Source of the DNA: Lineus longissimus
Lineage: Eukaryota; Nemertea; Pilidiophora; Heteronemertea; Lineidae
DNA length: 64,000 nt
Direction of reading: 5' to 3'
Assembly (NCBI RefSeq): GCF_910592395.1
Contig: NC_088315.1
Span: forward strand, 4,216,501 to 4,280,500
Each line of letters starts with the position of its first letter. Position 1 is the first letter of the stretch. Shown piece by piece: positions 25,548 to 37,278 of this stretch. The translations under genes were made by a program, and so were the position numbers. The notes beneath the pieces are model-generated. The model saw only the letters and a program-made list of their open reading frames with translations, did no database searches and was not told the origin of the DNA.

Positions 25548-28500
25548 GTGAGATAAGAACAACTTCATGTCTCAGTTAAAACATGCAAATTCATCCCATC
25601 ATCTCTTCTAATCCGACAATACCATACGCCGTCAAACATAGGTCACCTAAATCACTCTTATAAATGAACCCAGACTCGGAAGTGAAAAGGCCATTGTCTG
25701 GACCCATCTGAAACTACCCGGTGCACATCTGTCAGGCTCTCATCTGCCATAAGTACAAGCATATCAAGAATATTTCGTTGTGTTCAGCCAAATGAGAATT
25801 TCGTCCTCAGTTTTTGGCCCTGGGGAAGAACGTAGAGACAGAGCCCACAGAGCAGAGATGGCATTTCTGCTTCGAATTTCACAAGAGTTTCGATATGTGA
25901 ATTCAAAGTAGAAGGGGGAGGGGTGCATTATGATGTGGTAATTACTGTCTTATGATGACATCCTGATCTTCTTCTCTGAGTGCATTATTTGCCAGAACAG
26001 CAGTTTTCTACCAAAAAACATGTCTTTGATAGGACAAGACTATTTAAAATTCTTAACTTTAGATACTGTCTTCACGCAGATATCTGCCTCAAGTGTGAAT
26101 AAGAAGAAAACAAAGATTACCTTCAATGATATCCAACAGAAAGTCACCCCACTCCTGACTCCAAGTTGGCCCTTGTCTTCTGACAAAATAATCTGGCGAT
26201 TAACACTATATCTGTCAATTACTGTTATATGTCTCAACGGGACAAAAACTCAATCGTATGTGGCAGTAATCTCATTAGTCAAACGCACAATACCACAAAT
26301 AACACAAATCTCTGCAACCCCTTAATACTCCTTGGTCCAGAATTCTTTTTTGATCTCCATTCTTCAGTGAAACGAAATTACATAATCTCGCCTTAAAATA
26401 CATGGGCAGCTTCAAAGAGTTTGACAATCCCGGGATAGATAAATACAAAGTTATGGCACAGAGTTATATAACGTTGTGCCTCATGGATGGAGATTTTGGA
26501 AATGCCCCGTTTGCCCTAATTCAAAACTCAATAAAACTTGCGATGAATAGGACCAGGAGACAGATCCTCACCCCTTTATATATAGTTTCACCATTGACTC
26601 TCTATCATAATAAAGGCCATCAAACATGGTCGGTTTGTTAGCCTTCGGGCTTAGCGGCACACGGATGCATGCACTATGTCTTTATGTTCAATAAGTATTC
26701 AGAAGCTGTCATCGGCCGACCTGACTGCAACAAATACTGCATTATAAAGACAAAATCTGCATCAGATTTCACCAAGTTAGACCGAGATCAATCTCTGAGC
26801 TCATCTCGTGTCAACTTGGGCTGGATCACCTGAACGCAACTGTCAATCTCATGTACAAATGTACAGTGATCATCAAGTCAAGAATATGTGGAATAGACAT
26901 TAATGAAAGCAGTCAGAGTGAAATCTTGTCATTTTGACTAAGTTAGGAATAATCTGTACTTGGTGTACATTAAATGTACACCAGACTCGCTCTTGTTGGC
27001 ATGGATTATCTCATACAAAGGACATCCTGTCGTCAGAATCTATATACACCTCAATGTATCCCATTTCAATGGCACCCAGGTGGTTAAATGAATAGCTAAA
27101 CTTGCCGACAATAAAAGTATGACTATAGATACTAAATATAAAGATTTTCGAATAATTGTCGTGATTCAGATTGAAAGTTGAGAAAGGGTCACATGAACTG
27201 CGTAGGCTGGATATATTCCAGGGACAGATGCACATTTGGTGGTTGTCCTACTCTATTGTCTTGGATGCATAGGTATGAAATGTCCATTTGGGGATTGGGT
27301 GTCTGTCCCATTGTCTTCAAGAGACTAGTCACAATCTGACAGCTATATGAGCACTGGGTCAGTGGATGCTCTGTCTGTTTCCCTCGAATATGACAAATTT
27401 TCGGAAAAAAATTATAACATGAAGAACTGGACCCCTCAAAATACAACATGAAAACAATATATTTTCAGTCATATTTTTACTGCGCAGATTGTACACTTAT
27501 ATTTGGCAACAAAGCTTGATAAGAATTTCCCAACAGATGTGTTCGTTTGCCAAGATGAAGTCATTATACAAATATGGTACAAAAGATGGGAAGTCTTAAT
27601 GTCCTGCGATTATCTATATAACAGTATCTAGGTCACTTCTTTTTATTTTGGCGAGGGATGTGTGATTTTTATTGGACGATGGTCCAGCGATTATCTGGGG
27701 CACCGAGGGTGTCCTCGCTTCAGGGCAGGGGCTGGATGTGACCAGAGGCAAGCTCGTTTTGAGAGCAAGCTTGTTGCTGCACTGCTCATTCCTGATGTGT
27801 ATCGACAAAACAAAAGCTTTTAAAATTTTATTTGATATCGCCCTTTAAGTTTGAGAAGAATGGTTCAACTGTTTTAGATTTTTTTTAATTAAAGGTGTCG
27901 ATCAAATTCAGCTCATCTGTAACACATATGTAGGCCTATTACAGGTACAGCACACCTTTTGTACAGGTGCCCATCCATTGTCACAGCACTCCAGATTCAT
28001 GCCATAAACTGAAAAGAAGACACCAAATTGATCACATAATTCAAACTCAACAGATATAATTAATGCTGCAATTAAGATCCTCATAATATGCCTGACAAAC
28101 TTGTATGAGTTTACATTAGTTTTATGAAGAAATTACAAGATTATAAATGAGTTGGAACCACCTGTTTGGAGGTATGAATATTTTGACTTTAAATTTATTG
28201 CATCATTATTTGTGGCGTGAAATTGCTTCATAAAACTTGCGGTCCAAACTTGTCTGATCGGAGTGCCATTCTCTGCTAACTTGATTTAAAATTGATCGAA
28301 AATTAATTGAAAATTATACTCGACTTTTTCACCGTTGGGATTAAAGAGGGAAAATCTTTGAGAATGGTGTCCCGTCGCTCTTGTTTTCTAATTATAGGAT
28401 GATATAAAACCACGCAGCCGTGCAAACTACTTGATTTCTTGCCGGTAGCTTTTGCAGAAAATTGAAAACAAAAATTCATCAACTAAACTTCGTCTGATCT

Positions 28501-28661
28501 TGGTTTTGGGTATTTTCGTAATATTTAGAGTTTTATTACAAAAGTTTGTCAAAGGCTAATTGTATTTTTGGAAAATAAACATTTGACAGCTAACTGACAG
28601 CTAATCAAATCAAAATCATATTGACTTGCTTAATTACTGTTTTTGAAACAGGATATAGACA

Positions 28662-28750
28662 ACGACGATGACGGACGACCACGATGGACAACAATGGGGG
28701 ACAACGGACACTGTGGTGTTGTTTACACTACCCATCGGTGAGCCATAAAT
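28662..28750 (+). repeat. 3' tail of a GAC-rich repeat family, copy 1
   Basis: A run of GACGATGACGGACGACC-type units ends in CCCATCGGTGAGCCATAAA. This has the same layout as the tails at 29030-29075 and 33065-33125 (ATAAGCTTCCC...GGTGAGCTAAAA). GAC-rich tails ending in GTGAGCTAAAA are, from general experience, common in marine invertebrate genomes, probably as 3' ends of a retroposon; this attribution is from memory and was not searched. Confidence 0.5.
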
Positions 28751-28904
28751 TATCCAGGACAAGTTATTTGTGTGTTATCAGCAGTTATTTCAAGGCAGTA
28801 TAGGCCCTTTGCCAGATACACCGGTACCACCAAGGGTCGGGCAAACAATTATTTCTGCTCAATAATCCAAAATTTGGGTGCTAAAACATCCAAATTTGAG
28901 GAGA

Positions 28905-29075
28905 CCCTGATGACACTGACGACGGACGACGATGACGACAACGGCGGACGACGATGGACAACGACAAAGGACGACGACGACAAGGAACAACGGATGACAA
29001 CAACGGATGACAACAACGGACGATGACGACGAACGCCAGGGTATCATATAAGCTTCCCTGAATGGTGAGCTAAAA
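28905..29075 (+). repeat. GAC-rich microsatellite and repeat tail, copy 2
   Basis: About 120 bp of imperfect GAC/GAT/AAC trinucleotide repeats is followed by GCCAGGGTATCATATAAGCT and GGTGAGCTAAAAA. In one frame it encodes a run of Asp residues, which is a by-product of the repeat and not a real gene. It has the same orientation as copies 1 and 3. Confidence 0.7.
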
Positions 29076-32000
29076 AGATTGAAAAGGCACCCTACGTACA
29101 AAACTGTCTCTCCCACATCAAAATTATGCAATTGTTTTTTTATTCCCCATAATCATCGTTTTATTTGTCTTGTGGCAGCACGTCTTTTATTTGAAAGGAT
29201 CCTGTAACCTCTCATACAATCTCTTGGCTCACAATTGATTAAGATGGTGTTTTCTTTGCATCTCATCATTCGCTGAGTTTGTCCACTCTCCTACGGGCAG
29301 AGTTACAGCATCGAACCGTCTCTTCCCTATTGTGTAAATAACAGACATTGCACTCTTTCAAAGAAAACTTTGAATGATTTTTATTTATTTGAAGTTTGTA
29401 TTTGTCTGATTGATGTAATCACGTTTTTTCAGCTGTGATTTGATTGTGCTTCACCCCTTGAGGGGTTCATGACCTTCCACACTCTTGAACTGATTTTTAT
29501 ACCTGTAACAAAAAACCTGCTTTTTGTAAAAGCAAGGTCCAGACTGTTCTCCAGGAACAGCCTGAACTTTTAGTTTCAGGGTATATCCTCACACTAATAA
29601 CATAAGGGCCGAACTCATCTTTTGTGCTTTTGAGAAAATCAAAGAAAGCCTACTAAAATTTTCAAAAAGTAGCATTTATTTTCAATAAACTTCACAAAAG
29701 TTTATAACAGCAGTAAAATAATAATACAAGAACTGATGTTGCCTGATGTGGCCTACATAAGAGCAGGCCCACCCCTCCCTTAATCTGCCTGAGAACACTT
29801 GGGCAATCTTACAGCTAACCTCTACTGCCCGAGTAGGAATGTGGCAATAAGCTCGTCACTGATATAGGCTGACACGTTTGTTGGTCCTCCCTCATGGCAG
29901 CTCTACAAAACAGGGTCTTGATTTTTTACAGATCTGCACATCATTTTGTTTGACATCAGATCCAAGGTTGTTCTTAAAAGCAACACTCTACAAAGTGATT
30001 TTTGCAGCCCATGGCCAATCTTGGCAATAAAACCTACTTCGGTCGTATGTAGTGAAAACCTGACCATATGTCTTGTTCACAGCCAGTAGCCCGACCTCAG
30101 TCAACATGGGTTAGGATGCTAGATAAATCTGGTTGGCTGAGGAAGCATCCATGCCATTGCAACAAATGGAAAAATTGTGACAGGTGATGTGATGCTTGCG
30201 ATGTAATTGCATAATCCTTCCTCTTCCATCTGTCCAGTGGCCTTTAAAACTGGTTCCCCGGCAAATTCTTCAGCAAGATTTGCCCAGTTATTACTGCAAT
30301 ATGACGCTACAGGTTATATACTCTAGTTTTACCAATCTAAGACAAGTTGATTAAATACTCCAAAATCAAAACAAAGGCTACAAAGAACCCAGGATTGTAT
30401 TTCTGGATGAATTCGGCTTTATTCACAACCGGTCTTAGAAACTTAAGTAAACTAGAGTATTTTCTAGAAACTGCCGGAAACCTATGCATGAACGAAAAGT
30501 ACAATCACTGCTACATCAACAATATAACACACATTTAATGCAAAAAAGTATTCCCCCTTCAGGTTATGCAATCGCTTAAAAGTGCTGAAATATCAAGACA
30601 AAGTTTCCTTCAAAAAATAGTTCGACAGTAAAAGGTTAGACTAATGTGGGGTTTATACTATATCGTACAAAGACGCCATACAAACAATAAATGCACAAAA
30701 GAACAATTCACTGGACAAAAGCTCACATCAAAAGCATTACACCCGAAACAATAATGCATATTTCTTTAGGTTATGCAAAATTGTACATGCACTGAACTGA
30801 TGCGGATTCTTTGCTGTACAAAAACACTCTAAAAGGTTAGATTTATGGATGCTTGCAAACCATAAATACACCTCATGCCTAAATATGGTAACTGAATCAT
30901 GCAGTGTGTCTCATAAGCCTTCATAGGCTGAGAAATGCAAAGTTTTAATGACACATGAAAACATACACAAATGTACTGTAGCATTAACAGCTGCTAACTG
31001 ATAATGCTACATGTAGTTAGTAATAAAGAAAGTTGTTCAAGTAGGCCACATTTTTGAAGTTATTTTGTACCAATAACTCAACACACTTATCAACAAGTGA
31101 CATTGTAATTATACAAAAGAACCAATAAAATACATGTTTAAAACTTAGATTATTGACAAATGATACAGACACTGACTATATAGAAAGCGAAAACAATGGA
31201 TATATGCTTAAGCAATGGATACAATGTAATACTACTTAAGTCTTATACCTCGAGGCGGCTGCATTGCATCGTAAGATTTTGATATCGTTGAGAACAATCG
31301 GAAACATGTAACAGACACAAGAAAATACTTGTCAGTTAGGCTTAACAGGATTGTGATGGAATGGGACATGTGACACAATAGATGGGTGTGATATCTCATT
31401 GGAAATATTTATCATGTCAAAAATATTGAAGACAAAGACAAAGAAGAGTAAAGAAGTTCACTCTGTTTACCTGAGCCACAAAAAAATACATATAAAGAAA
31501 ACAAACGAATAGGCTTATAAAACTCAGGCAGTTATAAATCTACAAACACGGGTATTCCAACTGGCTCAAAAACCAGGCATTGTCTTAAGGACTTTGCCAG
31601 AGCAGACACATTTCTTATCTCGATGTAGATTCAGACTAAAAGGGTTAAGTACGGTACTCAAATTTTGAAAGTAGCCGACAGTTACATATTCCTGGTTACA
31701 GCATTGGTTAAAAGTGTATTACCTCAAGCTCTGTAACTCAGCAACATCTTATGTCCCACCCATCAAGAACAATAAGCATTGTCAAACCGAAGAGCCTGAG
31801 GGCGCTGACCCTACCAGCTCCCGGATTCGGATAAACGAACAAAGACAAATTCAAGATTTGAATGAGTTGAGAAATTCTCGAAATGAAATAAGATGTTGCA
31901 AGGTCATATCAATAGTCTGTCACCATGAGAATGAGTGAGTTTTTGGGAAGCGAGAGATTTGAGATATGTTGGTCGTTGGACGGAAGACAAAGGGAATAAC

Positions 32001-32629
32001 AATAGAGACAAGCGGTAGTCAGAAATTATGTTTTAGACAACATGGATTAGAGGTGGTTCAGGCTAGAAAGTTTGAAATGCGATGAAGTTTTGAGTTGATA
32101 TGACCAATATTTGAAATAATAGCAAAAAAAGACTGTTCCTACCTGAGGCTAACTCTGACCTGATACCACGCATTGAATGCCGGCTCCACCAAAGGTCAAT
32201 GGACGCTCAGAGCATTACGAGCTGAAATTATACGAAATATAGATAATTAGTAAGAAAACACAGCGTCGTAAGCAAATAAAGGTGAGTAAATGTATCTCAT
32301 ATGACAATGGTGTGGATGACAAAAAAATCATTCCGGATGAAACCTTGATTTCACAAGGAGCTCACATACTGTGCTATACTTGGCCATTTCAATGTCTAGA
32401 TATCAATTACAATTTATAACAATATATCATTTTGGGTCATTTTGGATGGATTTTCAAGACAAACACGAGCGACGCTAAGATGCTGAAAATTTTGGAACGT
32501 AATGATAGATACATAATCTGATTGATGCTAAAGCGAAATATCAATATCAATGGTCAATGGATTTGACTGAAAATCAAGGATATTGTAGCGAGTACATAGA
32601 TACACAATCACATGAAATTTGGTTGCAAT
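29076..32629. other. Non-coding stretch, one good exon-like segment
   Basis: No family is recognised. A plus-strand frame (31714-31938) follows an acceptor-like CTCTGTAACTCAG and contains IRINEQRQIQDLNE, faintly reminiscent of intermediate-filament head/coil sequence but not continuing as one. A minus-strand exon-like segment at 32143-32221 is listed separately. From 32189 a plus frame is open for some 70 codons through a perfect donor (AAG/GTGAGT at 32282). I do not call it. Confidence 0.45.
32143..32221 (-). other. Candidate non-coding or 5' UTR exon, minus strand
   Basis: On the minus strand an acceptor (CGTATAATTTCAG) precedes 79 nt that end in a consensus donor (CCTCAG/GTAGGA). All three frames contain a stop near the start, so it cannot be an internal coding exon. 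It could be a 5' UTR exon: an ATG in its second half is open for the last 10 codons to the donor. No partner exon is proven. Confidence 0.25.
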
Positions 32630-33125
32630 CCGACTATGTTTAATTTTCAAGATGGTCGCCTGGCGGCCATATTTCAAGTCCGAGCGAAACTAATTTTGGG
32701 TGTAGAATAGAAGGTCTTTAGACATATGACCTCACAAGTTTAGAACCTTCTAGCTCAAATAGAAACGAAACGTGCCAGCTATTGGTGATTTAGTGAACTT
32801 TGACCTCTGTGACCTTGAAAAGTAGGTCAAATCAAAAACCCGGGTGATATGTCATTTGACCTTATTAGATACACCCACCATAAAAATTTTGTCACTACGT
32901 ACAACCATTAGCTTCAAAAAGGCAAAAAACAATTTCCAAGATGGCCACCTGGAGGCCAGAAAGGTCATATCGCGAAAATGAAAAATACGTCTGGAAATAT
33001 TGCCCAAAGCTACCATCACACAAAGTTTTAGCCATTTAGCCCTAGCGGTGACGAAATGTGCTCCGCTAACCCACGACGACGGACGCCACAGTAACGTATA
33101 AGCTCCCCAGAAGTGAGCTAGAAAT
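32630..33125 (+). mobile_element. Retroposon-like repeat with GAC tail, copy 3
   Basis: About 500 bp ends in ACGACGACGGACGCC and ATAAGCTCCCCAGAAGTGAG, the same end as the 29.0-kb tail. Its body contains two related blocks about 285 bp apart (CAAGATGGTCGCCTGGCGGC near 32650 and CAAGATGGCCACCTGGAGGC near 32938) and many TGACCT/AGGTCA hexamers. It has no reading frame. I infer a SINE or the 3' untranslated end of a non-LTR retrotransposon. The 5' boundary is uncertain. Confidence 0.5.
32801..32829 (-). promoter_or_regulatory. DR3-type nuclear-receptor half-sites in the repeat
   Basis: TGACCT (32801-32806) and TGACCT (32810-32815) form, on the minus strand, two AGGTCA half-sites spaced by 3 bases. 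A third half-site, AGGTCA on the plus strand, lies at 32824-32829. DR3 is the classic spacing for RXR-partner receptors. Because it is inside a repeat, binding and function are unproven. Confidence 0.3.
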
Positions 33126-34843
33126 GTTTTATGTCAGTTTGAACACGACTTTTTGTCAAAGACCAACACAACAGAATGCCCGCAGCTAAATGTATAGTCT
33201 TATTACTGAGGCTCCAGCAAGTTGGGGTAAAATACCACGTCATCTAAACCATAGAATAACACGGCAGCTAAATGTATTTGATTTGCGCCTCTTTGTTTGA
33301 GAAACCAGCGTGAAACCATCGCCGCTTCCTCTCGAGTTTTTTATCCGCCAAGAACAAGAAATGTCCATTTTCTTATTAGTGGCTCTGGACAAGTAAAACA
33401 TACCAGTGTCACTACTTGTAAGTCACCTGCCGATATAGTACCATAGTGAGTTTTTCTGACACAACTGTGGTCATTCTTTTAGAGATTTAGATATGCTTTA
33501 GTCAATACTGTATCATCCTCCGTGGCTTTTTTCCTTCGTGAAAACAAGAAACATCCATTTTCTTATCACTGTTGTGTGATCACTCTTTCCAGTGTTATCA
33601 AAAAAAAATTTTTAACGATGAGGGAAGGGGTACGGGTTAACGGATGGCGTACGGGTACGGATGGCTCAAGTACTTTTTATTCAACTCCTTACCAAGACAA
33701 TTTCTACATTGTAGATCTTCATTGGGGCAAGGCAAAACACTTTTTTCAACTGTCCAAGAGACACCAAACACACTTATTGCAAAGTCAATGCGAAATCTCA
33801 ACAAAATGAACCATATCGAGAATATAGGTGCACCGAACTTATTTTATGCCAAAAGTCAATCTTCCTTTTAGTATGCCTATGCAATAACCCATCTCACAGA
33901 TGTTTCAATAAGAAATCTTTTAGCAATGCTTTCTTATAAAGGAAATTGTAGACTTTAAAATCTGTTGGATCTCACAAACTGTTTACCTTCAGTACTTTTT
34001 GTGTATATGAGTTACCAGAATGCTAGCACACCTGCCCACAGGTAAAATAACATGCATCTAACTATTCCCATTGATAAACAACATGCAATAAGTCATCTCT
34101 AAGTAAAGAACATACTTTATCACGAGCAGATGGTACCACCAATCTGCCTATGTGGTAGTACAAACTCATACTGGTAAATAATAAAAGTAATGTCTACTAG
34201 TAATAAGAGCTGGAGCATTCTTTTTGAAATACTCTTTGGCAAAGCATATGGAAATATAAGTTCCGATGAGGTGAATCTGGCATGTCATTCATCCAGGACA
34301 GTCTAAACTATCCAAGATCATCCAGAAACCCACCAGCTAGCTAAGACTATCCTAAACCAAATCACCCAAACCATCCAGCCACTTATACTCAGCCAGGACA
34401 TGAGTGGCTCTGAGCACAACCATGTACAAGAACATTGAGAACCAAAACTGATTTTTACCACAGGTAACTCTTATGGTAAAGAGTTGACTTAGGCGAAAAT
34501 ATCAATTTGGCAAAAAATTACTCGGGCATTTATTTTATGAGGGTGACGATATACACCCCACCTATCAAAGACCATTCTTATCCCAACCACCATTCATAAC
34601 CTGCGTGCTTAACCAAGATTCTTCTCGTAACTTCTGATCATTTATTCAGCATCTAACTTAGCAATCACCGGTTAGTATCCGACGTGTTCTCCTTGGACAA
34701 TGAATGCTTTCCTGCCCAACTGACACCACTCATAAATAAGACTTTTCCAAGGTAACACTCAATAAATTTACCTAAGACTTGCTGCCAGAATGTGCGCTGT
34801 TTACTTAGCGGAAATCAAATGGATGATCTCAGCCACCACTCAC

Positions 34844-34896
34844 CGAGGACAGCAGCAAGAAATCTGGAGGTGGTGCAATGCGGCTTCTCAGTGGCA
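34844..34896 (-). CDS. Candidate internal exon, 53 nt, minus strand
   Basis: On the minus strand a pyrimidine-containing acceptor (ACCTACCAATGCAG) is followed by 53 nt and a near-consensus donor (TCCTCG/GTGAGT, donor at 34838-34843). Two frames are open; one reads PLRSRIAPPPDFLLLSS, the other ATEKPHCTTSRFLAAVL. The local GC content is higher than around it. I do not recognise the protein and could not join it with confidence to another exon. Confidence 0.25.
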
Positions 34897-35240
34897 CTGC
34901 ATTGGTAGGTATCAATAAACAAGATTCGCAGGTCGGGAAGTACATGTACAGTGGAATCCCACTGGAGGCCCTCATCTAAGTCAAACCATCATGCCTTCAC
35001 ACCTCAAAATCCTACACACCTTCGGAGAAAATGCAGATTGCCTTGGTATTTGGATCACGTCTCGGTATTTTGAGGACAAACATGATGCCGTAATCGAGAT
35101 GACACATGGTCAAAAAGAAATCACCATCAGGCTGCAGTTTCAGATTTCAACACCAGTATGGTCGAGTGGTCAGTGGCCTTCCATGAAATATGGAAAGAAC
35201 TGTTTGAAGCCAGGTGGTGCACAAGACATAAGGTGTTCGG

Positions 35241-35406
35241 TCACAATCTGAAATTTGGGGGTTCAGACTGGTTGTGACATTGTCCTCACTAGGACAAACT
35301 CAAGTAAAGCCAACACCATCAGGTGGTGGGTCTCAATCTAAGATTTTTGAGGTTCAGTCTGGTTGTGACTTTGTCCTCACCAGGCCAAACTCGAGTGAAG
35401 TCAACA
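35241..35406 (+). repeat. Tandem duplication, about 90-bp period
   Basis: Two copies (from 35241 and 35331) share blocks such as GGTTCAG.CTGGTTGTGAC, TTGTCCTCAC.AGG and AAACTC.AGT.AAG. They are about 85 percent alike by eye. A weaker related segment follows near 35470. Confidence 0.7.
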
Positions 35407-36209
35407 GTGAGCACTGTTATTCCCCAGACAGCATCTATGGAGAACTTTAAAGTGACACGTGGTTGAAATTCTCAATCTCAAGTAATAATATTTATTACTC
35501 AAAGGTTGAAAATTTTCTCCACTGAGAATGAGATGCTGATGGTGAGAAAGTTTTGCAGGTGGCCAACTTCTGCAGAATCCACAAATGTAATTGATGTCAC
35601 ACATGCAGGCTCACTATGAACTCGTACAAATCACCCTCAAGCAGGGCATCAGCTTAGATCAGCATAATCCACACACTGCAAAAATAACTCAAGGCATAGA
35701 CACCAAGAACTTCAGCAAAAAACCCATGAAACTACACAAAGAATATGCAGATGTGCTCTAGTATGGGAATCATGTCTCCAATGTTTTCTGTAATTGAGCC
35801 GACACGTGGTCAACGCCCGAAAGAAGCGCTGGACAATCAGATTCCACGCTTTGATTTCGGATCCTGCATCGATGCTGAGATCACCTTTCTAACCCGAACG
35901 TGGTTCTACTCCTAATGATCGCGGAAGATACGTCTTTTTAATGCTACATGCTGTCTTTCTACCGAGGCTAGCATCTCGTTAGCATGCAGAATGCTTACAA
36001 ATGTTCAAATAGAGAATTAGGCAGCCTGACAATGCCACGCAAGAACTTTTACTTGGTGCACCCGGCGTTCTTCTCGTGTCCTCAAAAATATTGCTGCATA
36101 TGATGATGCAGTTTAGTTCCTTTAGTTTATAGAGAATCTGGAGATACTGGTAGCATCCAAGAAGGACACTGGATGTTCATCACGTCCTTGTGCCACATTT
36201 ATGATTATA

Positions 36210-36367
36210 CAGTAGAACCTCTCTATGAAGGACACCTTTGGGACTGACAAGTGATGTCCTTAAGAGAGGTGTCCTGATTACAGAGGTCAAATTCAATGGA
36301 AATGACAAATATGGGACCAGATGCACTGTCCTTAATAGAGAGGTCTCTGCCAAGGGGGGTCCCACTG
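36210..36367. mobile_element. Complete pogo-like MITE, 158 bp
   Basis: It begins CAGTAGAACCTCTCTATGAA and ends with the inverted form of CAGTGGGACCCCCCTTGG. TA flanks it directly on both sides (36208-36209 and 36368-36369), the target duplication of Tc1/mariner-pogo elements. Internal GTCCTTAA.AGAGAGGT units repeat the terminal motif. It shares its interior (GACTGACAAGT..., GTCCTGAT.ACAGAGGTCAAA) with the 49.2-kb copy. There is no coding capacity. It sits about 100 bp from the DIRS insertion. Confidence 0.75.
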
Positions 36368-36466
36368 TACAAATAATCAGCTTGTTATGGACTGGTTTTC
36401 ACGATTTTTTTTGGCCTTCAGTCTGTAGAATTCAGCTAGGTAGTAAGAAATACACCTAACATGAAG

Positions 36467-36672
36467 AATTCCCATTTCCTGTGGAAATGTGATTTTATTA
36501 GTTCATACCTACCCAGGTCAGACTTTTGCATATGTACTCATATCGGATCTACCCGAGGAATTATTTAACTAATTACATTAGAAAATAACCAGCCAGTTCA
36601 CAAGGCTACGTCCAGGCGGCGCCCCTGTACAGCCCATCAACCGTGCAAGCCGCCATATTGCCAGTACTTTTT
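36467..36672 (+). repeat. Left inverted terminal repeat of DIRS
   Basis: Positions 36509-36672 (164 bp) are identical, base for base by eye, to the reverse complement of 43060-43223. The outermost 42 bases (36467-36508) are specific to the left end and contain AATTCCCATTTCCTGTGG. They are matched only in the internal complementary region. This is the 3' end of the element relative to its ORFs. Confidence 0.93.
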
Positions 36673-36722
36673 ACTCAAGCAACTCAAGTAAGTCCCGTTG
36701 CTGTGGGGACGGACGGGTGGGC

Positions 36723-36819
36723 AGTCTGACCTGGGTAGGTATGAACTAATAAAATCACATTTCCACAGGAAATGGGAATTTTATGTCGTTCATACTCTAC
36801 CCAGGTCAGACTTTTGCAT
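36723..36819 (+). repeat. DIRS internal complementary region
   Basis: 36723-36780 (58 bp) is the exact reverse complement of the left end 36467-36524. 36778-36819 (42 bp) is the exact reverse complement of the right end 43201-43242. The two halves overlap by three bases (ATT, AAT on the other strand). The region therefore reproduces the joined outer ends of the element as they would lie in a circle. In the accepted DIRS model it serves as the guide that aligns the ends for circle closure. Confidence 0.93.
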
Positions 36820-37278
36820 CGAATACCAACAACCTAAGGAAGGTGGGTAAACGTGACTTACCATGTAGCGACGTGAACTGTCTCCAAGCCGCATAGCAGA
36901 ACCCAACGGGTGAGACCGGGATAACCAGACCAAAGAGAAATGGGGATGCTCATGGCTCAACGGTCAGGCCACCATATAAAAGAATAATGGAAAGGCCCTA
37001 AGGTTATCAACTACCCCCTAGAGTAAGGTAGCACATCGCATGGTACTTGCTCAGCACACACCTCGCCAAAAGAATGTGTGGACTTAAGAGGGTAACCACC
37101 CTCTGCGTGCGGGGACAACCCACAAAGTCTAGGCGGCTCAACCTAAGACATCCGGACGGGGCACATGCACAGGGGAACCACGTCCCGGCATGAATGTCCG
37201 CACCTCCCCCCCATCTTTAGAGGGAAGGACGGAGAATCCGGAGTGAGGAGTCCGGCGGGTAGGCTAGGCAGGGAGAAC
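36820..37278 (-). other. DIRS 3' untranslated region
   Basis: Sequence between the recombinase stop codon and the internal complementary region. I see no long reading frame on the coding strand and no poly(A) tract, consistent with a DIRS element, which does not insert by target-primed reverse transcription. Confidence 0.7.

Larger units (their letters stand above)
18449..28660. other. Mostly non-coding; a few unassigned open frames
   Basis: About 10 kb without a recognised gene. Open frames include a 142-codon minus frame (21406-21834) overlapping a 108-codon plus frame (21106-21432), two successive plus frames at 26020-26325 and 26402-26641, and a minus stretch at about 23270-23450 after a good acceptor. 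None resembles a family I know. A 9-bp hairpin (CTAGGTCAA, 22162-22170; complement 22179-22187) is also present. Listed separately: a promoter-like patch at 23984 and a candidate exon at 25487. Confidence 0.45.
33126..36209. other. Non-coding stretch with candidate exon and tandem repeat
   Basis: No gene is recognised. A minus-strand ATG at about 33475 opens a 16-codon frame (MTTVVSEKLTMVLYRQ) ending at a weak donor (CAG/GTGACT). The exon-like segment at 34844 and the tandem repeat at 35241 are listed separately. Confidence 0.45.

Noticed and set aside
28772-29131. Asp-rich frame at 28772-29026 and Val-rich frame on the other strand
   Set aside because: Translation of a GAC-type microsatellite.
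31733-31938. Intermediate-filament-like exon (INEQRQIQDLNE)
   Set aside because: The resemblance stops after a dozen residues where the family would continue with a conserved coil start; the minus strand is equally open.
36180-36459. Frames at 36180-36365 and 49247-49465 with repeated LLRTP-like strings
   Set aside because: They are translations of the MITE terminal repeats, not proteins.
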